A stretch of 6,987 nucleotides of DNA, taken from the NCBI GenBank assembly GCA_026391515.1, contig JAPLEC010000125.1, forward strand, positions 1-6,987, given 5' to 3'. Below, piece after piece: positions 1 through 6,518 of this stretch. This stretch comes from Bacteroidia bacterium. Its GTDB lineage: Bacteria > Bacteroidota > Bacteroidia > Bacteroidales > VadinHA17. The position numbers and the translations under genes are program-made. Below the pieces are notes generated by a model. That model was given only the letters and a program-made list of their open reading frames with translations, was not told where the DNA came from and did no database searches. The stretch's first letter is position 1; the number at the start of each line of letters is the position of its first letter.

Positions 1-2696
1 GCAAGCTCGACAATGGTTTGACATATTATGTTTACAAAAACAGTCTGCCTAAGGAGCGGGCAATGTTTTACCTTGTGGTAAATGCCGGAGCCATTAACGA
101 AAATGAAGACCAGAACGGTCTGGCACATTTCTGTGAGCACATGGCTTTCAATGGTACTAAAGCTTTTCCCGATAAAGGAATTTTAAATTACCTGCAATCT
201 ATCGGCGTATCATTTGGGAAAGGACTAAATGCAGGTACTTCGAGTGCCATGACTGTCTATACCCTTAACGATATTCCCACTGTCAGGGAAGGATATATTG
301 ATTCGTCGCTCCTGGTCCTTCGTGAATGGGCTTCTAACGTGACATATTCCGATAATGAGATCAACAAGGAAAGAGGAGTCATTCATGAAGAATGGCGTAC
401 TGGCGGCGGGGCAAGTCTCAGGATGAGCAAGATCACAAACCCTGTTCTTTATGCCGGGTCGAAATATGCCAATCATAATGTAATTGGCGAGGTCAGTGTA
501 ATTGATAATGCAGCTCCTGATTTCTTGCGCAGCTATTATAAAAAGTGGTACAGGCCCGATCTGCAGGCTATTGTTGTTGTTGGTGATATTGACAGGGAAG
601 CTGTCAGGAATAAAATAGCAAAGCTTTTCTCCGATATTCCTAAAAATAAGAAGGAAGCTGAAGATGTAAAAACACTTGTCAGAGATAATAAGGACGTTCT
701 TGTTACGATTGCGACCGATAAGGAGGCACAGAATGTATCTATACAATTGTATATAAAGCATCCCGGAGTCGAAGTAAAAGATCTGAATTACTATAAGCAA
801 AGGCTCGTAAATAACCTCTATAACTCGATGCTATCCGACAGGTTCAGTGAACTGGTTCAGAAAGAGAATCCACCTATGTTGTCAGCTTACTCAGGGTACA
901 GTTCCCTGACAAAATACCAGGATTGTTATATAATGTATGTCAATGCACTTACCGCCGATCCGGTAAGGTCGTTCAAAGCTGCACTGACTGAGAATGAAAG
1001 AGTAAAGAGGTTCGGGTTTACAGCCGGCGAGCTGGAACGGGCAAAGAAAAGGCTGCTTTCATCGTACGAGAATTCGTTTAACGAGAAAGATAAAAGGCTC
1101 TCTGGTTCTATTGTATATGAATACATCAGCAATTTCACATCCGGTTATCCTGCACCGGGTATTACTTACACCTATGATCTTGCAAAGAGTTTCTTGCCTA
1201 CGGTAACACTCGAGCAGGTGAACTCTCTTCCAAAAGAGTGGATCACTGATAATAACCAGGTTATTGTTGTAACAGGCCCGGTAAAAGATGGAGTAAAAAT
1301 ACCTTCGGAAAGTGAATTATTAACTGCCAGGGATGAAGTCATGAAATCTTCAATTGAACCCTACGTCGATAAAGTTCTCCCGACATCCCTTATAAAAGAT
1401 GAACTCAAAGGATCGCCGGTTATTAAGAAGGAGTACATCAAAGAATTTGATGGGATCAAGCTTACGCTTGCAAACGGTGCAAGAGTGTGGCTCAAACCAA
1501 CCAACAATAAAGCAGATGAGATCTTGCTTACTGCTTTCAGTAATGGCGGCAGTTCTCTTATTCCGGATGCTGATCTTCCTTCTGCTTATCTTGCCTCCAC
1601 AATAAAGAATTCATGCGGAATTGGTGAATTTTCCAGTCAGGACCTTAATAAATTTTTATCAGGTAAAAATGTCAGAGCATCAACCGGACTTATCGACCTT
1701 GAAGAGCTTATTAATGGATCATCTTCGGTCAAGGATTTTGAAACAATGCTTCAGCTCACTTATATGAAATTTATGCCGGCAAGGCATGATGATGAAGTAT
1801 TGAAGTCGCTGATCCAGCGAAGTAAGGCTTCCATCGAAAACAGAAAAGCCAATCCGAATTCAGTCTATTCCGATACTCTTTCCATGTTGCTTAGCAATTA
1901 TAGTCCGCGTACCTTACTTCAAAATATTGAATTCTTTGATAGAATGAATATTGAAAAGGCCTATTCAATTGCCAATGATCGCTATAAGGACGCCGGCGAT
2001 TTTAATTTCCTGTTTGTCGGGAACATTGATACAATCAAAATGATACCGCTGATAGAAAAGTACATCGGTTCAATTCCCGATGATAGTCGAGAGGAATTCT
2101 GGGTTGATCATAAAATATGGCCTAAAAAGGAGCATTTTGTAAAGAGGATCTATGTTGATATGAAGGATCCTAAAGCTATGAATTATGTTTATTTCTGTGG
2201 CGAAATGCATTACACTCCCGAAGATGCTGAATATATCAACGCTCTCAGGTACATTCTAAATATGAGGTACGTAGAGTCGATCAGGGAAAAAGAGAGTGGC
2301 ACTTACGGTGTCGGTGTCTCGGCCTCTCTTACTTCACGTCCTGTAAATACATTCAAGGTATCAATGAATTTCACATGTGCTCCCGAAAGGGCCGATTACC
2401 TGAGGGGATTAGTGATTGAGGAACTAAACAATATAAAGACAAAAGGTGTCACTGAAGAAGAGGTGAACATGACCCGGGAGAATTTTCTCAAGGAGGATGC
2501 TGAGAGGATGAAGACAAACAGTTTTATAATTGACCGGATTGAGAATTTTATAAACAATGGCGTTTACACCCCATTACCAGAAAACTCAACAGATATCTAC
2601 AAGAACCTTGACGGCAAGAAGATACAGGAGATGGCCAATAAGGTCTTCAAGGATAATTACTTTGAGTTTGTGATGATGCCGAAGACTTCTCAATAG
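1..2696 (+). CDS. PqqL-like M16 zinc metallopeptidase, copy A (5' partial)
   Basis: Predicted insulinase-family (M16) zinc endopeptidase; PqqL of E. coli, the nearest family I recognise, is a periplasmic protease. The reading frame is already open at base 3 (AAG CTC GAC), matching residue 31 onward of copy B, so the true start and signal peptide lie upstream; the TTG at 18 is not the start. The inverted zinc motif HFCEH is at 126-140, followed by NKERGVIHEEW, whose glutamates include the expected third zinc ligand. A C-terminal RxxxxxxY pair (R at 2283, Y at 2304) matches the Arg/Tyr pair of the family's second half. The order is active N-terminal half, linker, degenerate C-terminal half without HxxEH. 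The protein is collinear with copy B without net indels and about 80% identical by eye. Oddity: the usual NA[Y/F/S]T strand reads NAGT (Gly at 234-236), and a Lys replaces Gly three residues before the Asn. The native substrate is unknown. Confidence 0.93.
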   Translation, partial: KLDNGLTYYVYKNSLPKERAMFYLVVNAGAINENEDQNGLAHFCEHMAFNGTKAFPDKGILNYLQSIGVSFGKGLNAGTSSAMTVYTLNDIPTVREGYIDSSLLVLREWASNVTYSDNEINKERGVIHEEWRTGGGASLRMSKITNPVLYAGSKYANHNVIGEVSVIDNAAPDFLRSYYKKWYRPDLQAIVVVGDIDREAVRNKIAKLFSDIPKNKKEAEDVKTLVRDNKDVLVTIATDKEAQNVSIQLYIKHPGVEVKDLNYYKQRLVNNLYNSMLSDRFSELVQKENPPMLSAYSGYSSLTKYQDCYIMYVNALTADPVRSFKAALTENERVKRFGFTAGELERAKKRLLSSYENSFNEKDKRLSGSIVYEYISNFTSGYPAPGITYTYDLAKSFLPTVTLEQVNSLPKEWITDNNQVIVVTGPVKDGVKIPSESELLTARDEVMKSSIEPYVDKVLPTSLIKDELKGSPVIKKEYIKEFDGIKLTLANGARVWLKPTNNKADEILLTAFSNGGSSLIPDADLPSAYLASTIKNSCGIGEFSSQDLNKFLSGKNVRASTGLIDLEELINGSSSVKDFETMLQLTYMKFMPARHDDEVLKSLIQRSKASIENRKANPNSVYSDTLSMLLSNYSPRTLLQNIEFFDRMNIEKAYSIANDRYKDAGDFNFLFVGNIDTIKMIPLIEKYIGSIPDDSREEFWVDHKIWPKKEHFVKRIYVDMKDPKAMNYVYFCGEMHYTPEDAEYINALRYILNMRYVESIREKESGTYGVGVSASLTSRPVNTFKVSMNFTCAPERADYLRGLVIEELNNIKTKGVTEEEVNMTRENFLKEDAERMKTNSFIIDRIENFINNGVYTPLPENSTDIYKNLDGKKIQEMANKVFKDNYFEFVMMPKTSQ

Positions 2697-2719
2697 AGAT
2701 TTAATCTTATCAGCGCAAA

Positions 2720-2745
2720 AATAACATTCAGATTTAACTGTTATT
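2720..2745 (+). terminator. AT-rich hairpin after protease copy A
   Basis: AATAACA (2720-2726) and TGTTATT (2739-2745) can pair as a 7-bp stem around a 12-nt loop, 23 nt after the stop codon. There is no G+C-rich stem or following T tract, so it would be a weak intrinsic terminator at best; RNA stabilisation or an operator are alternatives. Both arms are preserved in the duplicate. Confidence 0.3.
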
Positions 2746-2757
2746 CTCATATAAAGA

Positions 2758-2765
2758 TATCTTTG
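2758..2765 (+). promoter_or_regulatory. Orphaned duplicate of the DUF2141 -7 box
   Basis: TATCTTTG, with the same overlapping AAAGATATCTTT palindrome (2753-2764), lies within 38 nt (2750-2787) identical to the DUF2141 leader. Downstream there is only the seven-codon stub, so if active it would transcribe the four-helix-bundle remnant and perhaps read into protease copy B. The -33 region here is TTAA, weaker than in the other copy. Confidence 0.4.
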
Positions 2766-2794
2766 TTTGTAATAAACTGTTTCACCTCTGAAAG

Positions 2795-2818
2795 ATGAAG
2801 AAGAAGATACAAACCTGA
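2795..2818 (+). pseudogene. Seven-codon stub of the DUF2141 gene
   Basis: ATG AAG AAG AAG AT at 2795-2808 is identical to the first 14 nt of the DUF2141 gene at 6005-6018 and is preceded by the same leader. The sequence then switches and the frame ends as MKKKIQT-stop. The leader and start survive here without the gene, so this is best read as the right edge of a duplicated segment. If still transcribed and translated it would give only a seven-residue peptide. Confidence 0.85.
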
Positions 2819-3002
2819 TTATATTAAATTCCTGACATACTCAATCGCTTCTTGTGATGAGACCATTAACCACGTAGTAACAATTAAAACCTTATATCCT
2901 GAGTTAAAAGAATTTGCAGGATTTGAGGATGAATATGATAAGCTGGGAAGAAAGATTAATAACTATCTGCAGTATGTCGAAAAAAACTGGAAACCCAAAT
3001 AA
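2808..3002 (+). pseudogene. Four-helix-bundle (S23/avd-like) gene remnant, C-terminal half only
   Basis: The frame ending at TAA 3000-3002 reads YKPDYIKFLTYSIASCDET, then about 45 residues including YDKLGRKINNYLQYVEKNWK. This resembles the C-terminal helices of the Bacteroidota four-helix-bundle family related to 23S rRNA intervening-sequence proteins, whose members are about 120 residues and share FLxYSxxSCxET and LGxKxNxFIxxVE. Only about 64 residues remain. The frame has no ATG and is closed by a stop at 2796-2798, just upstream of the point where DUF2141-derived sequence ends. The 5' half was therefore not carried along by the duplication. The remaining frame has no internal stop, so truncation may be fairly recent or the fragment may be constrained. 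Family identification is by eye. Confidence 0.72.
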
Positions 3003-3041
3003 GTAGGTTTTTATACCAAGAGCTAACTTTTAGAATCAAAC

Positions 3042-3076
3042 TATCGAACACCGAGCACCGAGCACCCAGTACCCAG
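3042..3076. repeat. Short heptanucleotide tandem repeat
   Basis: Four clear 7-bp units, CACCGAG, CACCGAG, CACCCAG and TACCCAG (3049-3076), are preceded by a degenerate fifth, TATCGAA (3042-3048), which differs from the first unit only by three transitions. The array is GC-rich in an AT-rich spacer, 39 nt after the four-helix-bundle stop and 39 nt before the start of protease copy B. The period is not a multiple of three and no gene covers it. Its role is unknown. Confidence 0.8.
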
Positions 3077-3115
3077 AATCAAAAACCTTATATTACTAAT
3101 CAAATACATTATTAA

Positions 3116-5899
3116 ATGAAAACGTCTCTTTCCTTCCTTCTTCTGCTTGGAATGACCACTGTTTTTGGCCAGGTCGTTCCCTTGAATCCTGATGTCTTAT
3201 ATGGCAAGCTCGACAATGGTTTGACATATTATGTTTACAAAAACAGTCTGCCTAAGGAGCGGGCAATGTTTTACCTTGTGGTGAATGCAGGTGCGATAAA
3301 TGAAAATGAAAGCCAGAACGGACTGGCACATTTCTGCGAGCACATGGCTTTTAACGGCACTAAAGCCTTTCCCGACAAAGGAATACTGAATTACCTCCAG
3401 TCAATCGGTGTTTCATTCGGAGGCGGACTCAATGCTTATACTTCAAGCGCCCTGACTTGTTATACTCTCAATAACATTCCAACAGTGAGGGAAGGATATA
3501 TCGATTCTACCCTGCTGATTCTTCGCGAATGGGCGACAAACGTTACATATTCAGATGAAGAAATTAACAAGGAAAGAGGGGTTATTCACGAGGAATGGAG
3601 AACAGGTGGCGGAGCCGGTCTCAGGATGAGCAAGATTACAAATCCCGTTCTTTATGAAGGATCAAAATATGCAAATCACAACACAATCGGTGATGTCAAT
3701 GTTATTGATAATTTTGCACCAGACTTTTTACGCGCCTATTATAAAAAATGGTACAGACCTGATCTTCAGGCGGTTATAGTTGTTGGTGATATTGATAAAG
3801 AAGCCATTAAGAAAAAGATTGTAAAGCTATTTTCTGATATCCCGAAAAACAAAACAAAACCTGAAGATGTTAAAACACTTGTTAAGGATAATAAGGATCT
3901 ACTGGTAACGATAGCCACTGATAAGGAAGCGACTAATCTTTCAATTCAAATGGTATTCAAGCATCCCGGAACCGAAATAAAAGATCTCAATTATATGAAG
4001 GGAAGACTTGTAAATAGTTTATATAATATTATGCTTTCCCAAAGGTTCAGTGAGATAATACAAAAAGAGAATCCTCCGATGTTATCTGCTTATTCAGGAT
4101 ATGGTTCTCTGACCAAATATCAGGATTCATATATGATATATGTCAATGCATTGAATGTTGATCCCATAAGGTCATTTAAAGCTGCGCTTACTGAAAATGA
4201 AAGAGTAAAAAGGTTTGGATTCACTGCCAGTGAGCTGGAGCGTGCAAAAAAGAATATGCTCGTATCTTATGAAAACTCTTATAATGAAAGAGATAAGCGG
4301 CTTTCGAATTCTGTTATCGGTGAATATCTGAGCAATTTTACCTCAGGGAATCCTGCACCCGGGATAACATACACCTATGAGCTTGTGAAAACTTATATCC
4401 CCACCGTTACACTGGAACAGGTTAACAGTCTGGCTAAAACATGGATGACAGATGAGAACCAGGTAATTGTTGTTACAGGTCCTGAGAAAGAAGGTGTTAA
4501 AATCCCTGCTGAAAGTGAATTAAGGGTTGCCAAAGCTGAAGTCATGAGTTCAGTAATTGAACCTTATGTTGAAAAAGTGCTGCCGACCACACTTATATCC
4601 GGGGAATTGAAAGGATCACCCATTGTAAAGGAAGAGTATATAAAGGAGATTGACGGAACGAAGCTAACGCTGGCAAACGGTGCAACTGTATGGCTCAAAT
4701 ACACCAATAATAAAGCTGATGAAATAAGTCTGCATGCTGTCAGTAAGGGTGGAACTTCACTGATTGCAACTGAAAATCTGGCATCGGCATCCATTGCCGC
4801 CACGGCAAAAAGCCTGTGCGGCATTGGTGAATTCTCGTACCAGGATCTCAGGAAGTTCCTGGCTGGTAAAAATGTCAGTGCAAACGCAATAATTTCAGAA
4901 CTGGAAGAAGGAATATATGGAACCAGTTCAGTGAAGGATGTCGAAACGATGCTGCAGCTTTTTTACCTGGCATTTACGCCTGTCCGGCATGATGACGAGG
5001 TTCTGAAATCTTCTATTCAAAGAGGGAAGGCCAGCCTGACAAACAGGAATGCTAATCCGAATAATGTCTTTTCCGATACTCTTTCAATGCTGCTCAGCAA
5101 TTATAGTCCGCGGACGCTCCTGCAAAATGCTGAATACTATGATAAAATAAATATTGAAAAGGCTTATTCAATTGCCGATGACCGTTATAAGGATGCCGGT
5201 GATTTTTATTTCGTCTTTGTCGGTAACATTGATTTAAACACAATGAAACCGTTGATCGAAAAGTATATCGGCTCGATTCCGGATGACCCTCGTGAGGAAA
5301 CCTGGATTGACCACAAGATATGGCCAAAGAGAGAACATTTCGTCAAGAAAATATATGTTGAAATGAAGGATCCGAAGGCTATGAATTATGTGTATTTCTG
5401 TGGTGAAATGCCTTACACTCCGGAAAATATTGAATATATCAATGCTCTCAGGTACATCCTCAATATGAGGTACGTGGAATCAATAAGGGAAAAAGAATCA
5501 GGGACTTACGGAGTTGGAGTTTCGTGCTTCTCCAATGCCCGTCCTGCTCACACATACAGGGTATCGATGAACTTCACCTGTGCTCCTGAGAGGGCTGATT
5601 ACCTAAGGGGATTGTTGCTCGATGAGCTTAACAATATCAAGACAAAGGGTGTCACCGAGGTAGAGGTGAACATGACCCGTGAGAATTTCCTTAAAGAAGA
5701 TGCCGAGAGAATGAAGACAAACAGTTATATCATGGACCGGGTTAAATGTTACATCAACAATAACCTTTACACCCCGCTGCCTGAAAACTCAACAGAAATC
5801 TACAAGAACCTGGATGGCAAGAAGATACAGGAGATGGCCAATAAGATCTTCAAGGATAATTATTTCGAGTTTGTGATGATGCCGAAGACTGCTCAATAG
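3116..5899 (+). CDS. PqqL-like M16 zinc metallopeptidase, copy B (complete)
   Basis: Complete 927-residue predicted exported zinc protease, close to the roughly 930 residues of E. coli PqqL. Residues 1-18 form a signal peptide (Lys2, Leu/Phe-rich core, likely cleavage in VFG|Q). No lipobox or C-terminal sorting domain is visible, so the periplasm is the likely location. The N-terminal M16 domain (about 38-175) carries H72-F-C-E75-H76 and E153/E160 in ERGVIHEE; by alignment with pitrilysin's ER-x5-E, E160 is the likely third zinc ligand and E153 the auxiliary Glu. The first M16_C-like domain (about 200-390) opens with YYKKWYRPDLQAVIVVGDID. A second, inactive half starts near 510 and ends with R791 and Y798, equivalent to the Arg/Tyr pair that contacts substrate in insulysin. 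The pocket strand is NAYT (Y108). The ATG at 3116 is supported by the signal peptide directly after it; there is no clear Shine-Dalgarno, usual for Bacteroidota. The gene is a tandem paralogue of copy A. Iron-related protein cleavage, as proposed for PqqL, is possible but unsupported here. Confidence 0.96.
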   Translation: MKTSLSFLLLLGMTTVFGQVVPLNPDVLYGKLDNGLTYYVYKNSLPKERAMFYLVVNAGAINENESQNGLAHFCEHMAFNGTKAFPDKGILNYLQSIGVSFGGGLNAYTSSALTCYTLNNIPTVREGYIDSTLLILREWATNVTYSDEEINKERGVIHEEWRTGGGAGLRMSKITNPVLYEGSKYANHNTIGDVNVIDNFAPDFLRAYYKKWYRPDLQAVIVVGDIDKEAIKKKIVKLFSDIPKNKTKPEDVKTLVKDNKDLLVTIATDKEATNLSIQMVFKHPGTEIKDLNYMKGRLVNSLYNIMLSQRFSEIIQKENPPMLSAYSGYGSLTKYQDSYMIYVNALNVDPIRSFKAALTENERVKRFGFTASELERAKKNMLVSYENSYNERDKRLSNSVIGEYLSNFTSGNPAPGITYTYELVKTYIPTVTLEQVNSLAKTWMTDENQVIVVTGPEKEGVKIPAESELRVAKAEVMSSVIEPYVEKVLPTTLISGELKGSPIVKEEYIKEIDGTKLTLANGATVWLKYTNNKADEISLHAVSKGGTSLIATENLASASIAATAKSLCGIGEFSYQDLRKFLAGKNVSANAIISELEEGIYGTSSVKDVETMLQLFYLAFTPVRHDDEVLKSSIQRGKASLTNRNANPNNVFSDTLSMLLSNYSPRTLLQNAEYYDKINIEKAYSIADDRYKDAGDFYFVFVGNIDLNTMKPLIEKYIGSIPDDPREETWIDHKIWPKREHFVKKIYVEMKDPKAMNYVYFCGEMPYTPENIEYINALRYILNMRYVESIREKESGTYGVGVSCFSNARPAHTYRVSMNFTCAPERADYLRGLLLDELNNIKTKGVTEVEVNMTRENFLKEDAERMKTNSYIMDRVKCYINNNLYTPLPENSTEIYKNLDGKKIQEMANKIFKDNYFEFVMMPKTAQ

Positions 5900-5929
5900 A
5901 AATTTAATTTTATCATCGTCAGAAAAAAC

Positions 5930-5955
5930 AATAACATTCAGATTTAGCTGTTATT
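5930..5955 (+). terminator. AT-rich hairpin after protease copy B
   Basis: Same structure as behind copy A: AATAACA (5930-5936) and TGTTATT (5949-5955), with a single loop change. It lies 30 nt after the stop codon and upstream of the putative DUF2141 promoter. It could separate the protease and DUF2141 transcripts, but it lacks a T tract. Confidence 0.3.
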
Positions 5956-5967
5956 CGCTTATAAAGA

Positions 5968-5975
5968 TATCTTTG
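5968..5975 (+). promoter_or_regulatory. Putative Bacteroidota -7 box for the DUF2141 gene
   Basis: TATCTTTG fits the Bacteroidota -7 consensus TAnnTTTG and lies 29 nt before the ATG at 6005, which would give a leader of about 20-25 nt. A TTAG at 5944-5947, 20 nt upstream, is a weak match to the -33 TTTG element. The box overlaps a perfect 12-bp palindrome, AAAGATATCTTT (5963-5974), that could also be an operator half-site pair. The element is exactly preserved in the duplicate at 2758-2765. Confidence 0.5.
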
Positions 5976-6004
5976 TTTGTAATAAACTGTTTCACCTTTA
6001 AAAG

Positions 6005-6442
6005 ATGAAGAAGAAGATTTTTATAATCATTTTTTCGCTTTTAATTTTCCCTCTCCTGGCCCTGAATGCTCAGAATGTGGAAGTTGTTATTTCCGGGATC
6101 AGGTCAGAAAAGGGGCAGATAGTGATTGGTGTTTTCAAGGATAATGAAAGTTTCAAGATCGAAAAAGCGTTCCTGAGTAAAAAGTTTGTCAAAAAAGGTG
6201 TCTCAAAAGGAGAAATGACGGTTAAATTTGATCTGGAAGCTGGTACCTGGGGCTTGTCATTATTGGATGATGAGAACAGTAACGGGAAGATGGAATATAG
6301 CTTTATCAAGATACCGAAAGAAGGATTTGGATTCTCGGACTATTATCACACAGGGCTTAAAAAGCCAAAGTTTGATGCTTTCAAGTTCGACATAACTGAT
6401 GGTCAGAAACAGAAGATTAGCATCAGGATGAAATATATGTAA
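6005..6442 (+). CDS. Exported DUF2141 family protein
   Basis: Small 145-residue secreted or periplasmic protein of unknown function. Residues 1-22 are a clear signal peptide (MKKK, then an Ile/Phe/Leu core, cleavage probably in LNA|Q). The mature part fits DUF2141: a beta strand with VVISGIRSEKGQIVIGVFKD, then FDLEAGTWGLSLLDDENSNGK, then the signature IPKEGFGFS and a final Lys/Pro-rich strand segment. D89-x-N91-x-N93-G94 resembles a calcium-type DxDxDG loop, but binding is only a guess. Length is normal for the family. The gene starts 105 nt after protease copy B and has its own promoter-like element (5968-5975), so it need not be co-transcribed. Its leader and first 14 nt are duplicated downstream of copy A (2720-2808), which marks it as the right-hand boundary of the duplicated unit. 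Confidence 0.9.
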   Translation: MKKKIFIIIFSLLIFPLLALNAQNVEVVISGIRSEKGQIVIGVFKDNESFKIEKAFLSKKFVKKGVSKGEMTVKFDLEAGTWGLSLLDDENSNGKMEYSFIKIPKEGFGFSDYYHTGLKKPKFDAFKFDITDGQKQKISIRMKYM

Positions 6443-6448
6443 AACATC

Positions 6449-6462
6449 GTGTTATATAACAC
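6449..6462. promoter_or_regulatory. Perfect 14-bp palindrome upstream of the recombinase
   Basis: GTGTTATATAACAC is a perfect palindrome without a spacer, starting 7 nt after the DUF2141 stop and ending 56 nt before the recombinase ATG. With no loop and no T tract it suits a dimeric regulator site better than a terminator. A near -7 element, TATCTTTA (6472-6479), follows 9 nt later, which would place the palindrome around the -33 region of a recombinase promoter. Function is inferred from position only. Confidence 0.4.
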
Positions 6463-6518
6463 TAATTTCCCTATCTTTAAAGTTTGTTTTCCCGTGCTTA
6501 ATTTAAACTCGCTGTACA

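Larger units (their letters stand above)
1..2808 (+). repeat. Tandem duplication, left copy (left end outside window)
   Basis: This segment corresponds to 3204-6018. The coding part aligns at a constant offset of 3203 nt with no net indel, and a net 7-nt difference appears only in the spacer after the stop codon. Homology ends at 2808 (matching 6018), inside codon 5 of the DUF2141 frame. Its left boundary is not visible. Confidence 0.88.
2697..3115. other. Intergenic scar region between the two proteases
   Basis: This 419-nt gap holds no intact gene. In order it contains a short variable stretch after the stop of copy A, an AT-rich inverted repeat (2720-2745), a promoter-like block conserved with 5930-6018, the DUF2141 stub, the duplication junction near 2808/2809, the four-helix-bundle remnant ending at 3002, a 7-bp tandem repeat (3042-3076), and about 40 nt of AT-rich leader before the ATG of copy B. 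I found no convincing -33/-7 promoter directly before copy B; TAACTTTT at 3024-3031 is only a near match to TAnnTTTG. Confidence 0.8.
2809..6018 (+). repeat. Tandem duplication, right copy (unit of about 3.2 kb)
   Basis: This is the inferred duplicated unit: four-helix-bundle gene fragment, heptamer repeat, protease copy B, leader, and first 14 nt of the DUF2141 gene. The left boundary is set by the abrupt switch from DUF2141 sequence into four-helix-bundle sequence; the right boundary by where homology to the left copy stops. That the part before the protease is also repeated is inference, since the corresponding left-copy region lies outside the window. Confidence 0.65.

Noticed and set aside
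18..20. TTG at 18 as the start codon of protease copy A
   Set aside because: The same frame is open from base 3 and matches residues inside copy B; starting at 18 would remove the signal peptide and part of the first strand.
225..800. 191-codon open frame on the - strand inside protease copy A
   Set aside because: It is antisense to well-conserved M16 coding sequence, and the translation resembles no family I know.
3024..3031. TAACTTTT as a -7 box for protease copy B
   Set aside because: It lacks the final G of TAnnTTTG, has no recognisable -33 element about 20 nt upstream, and lies some 85 nt from the start codon.
3042..3076. CRISPR array
   Set aside because: The repeats are 7 bp with no spacers; this is a simple tandem repeat.
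5094..5327. Minus-strand open frame inside protease copy B
   Set aside because: It is a shadow of the M16 gene; the collinear copy A shows no matching conserved minus-strand frame.
1..5899. The two proteases as halves of a heterodimeric M16B-type enzyme
   Set aside because: Each copy contains both an HxxEH half and a degenerate half with the Arg/Tyr pair, so each is a full-length M16 protein rather than a half-size subunit.
6070..6309. Minus-strand open frame within the DUF2141 gene
   Set aside because: It is antisense to a gene with a clear signal peptide and family signature; no independent support.
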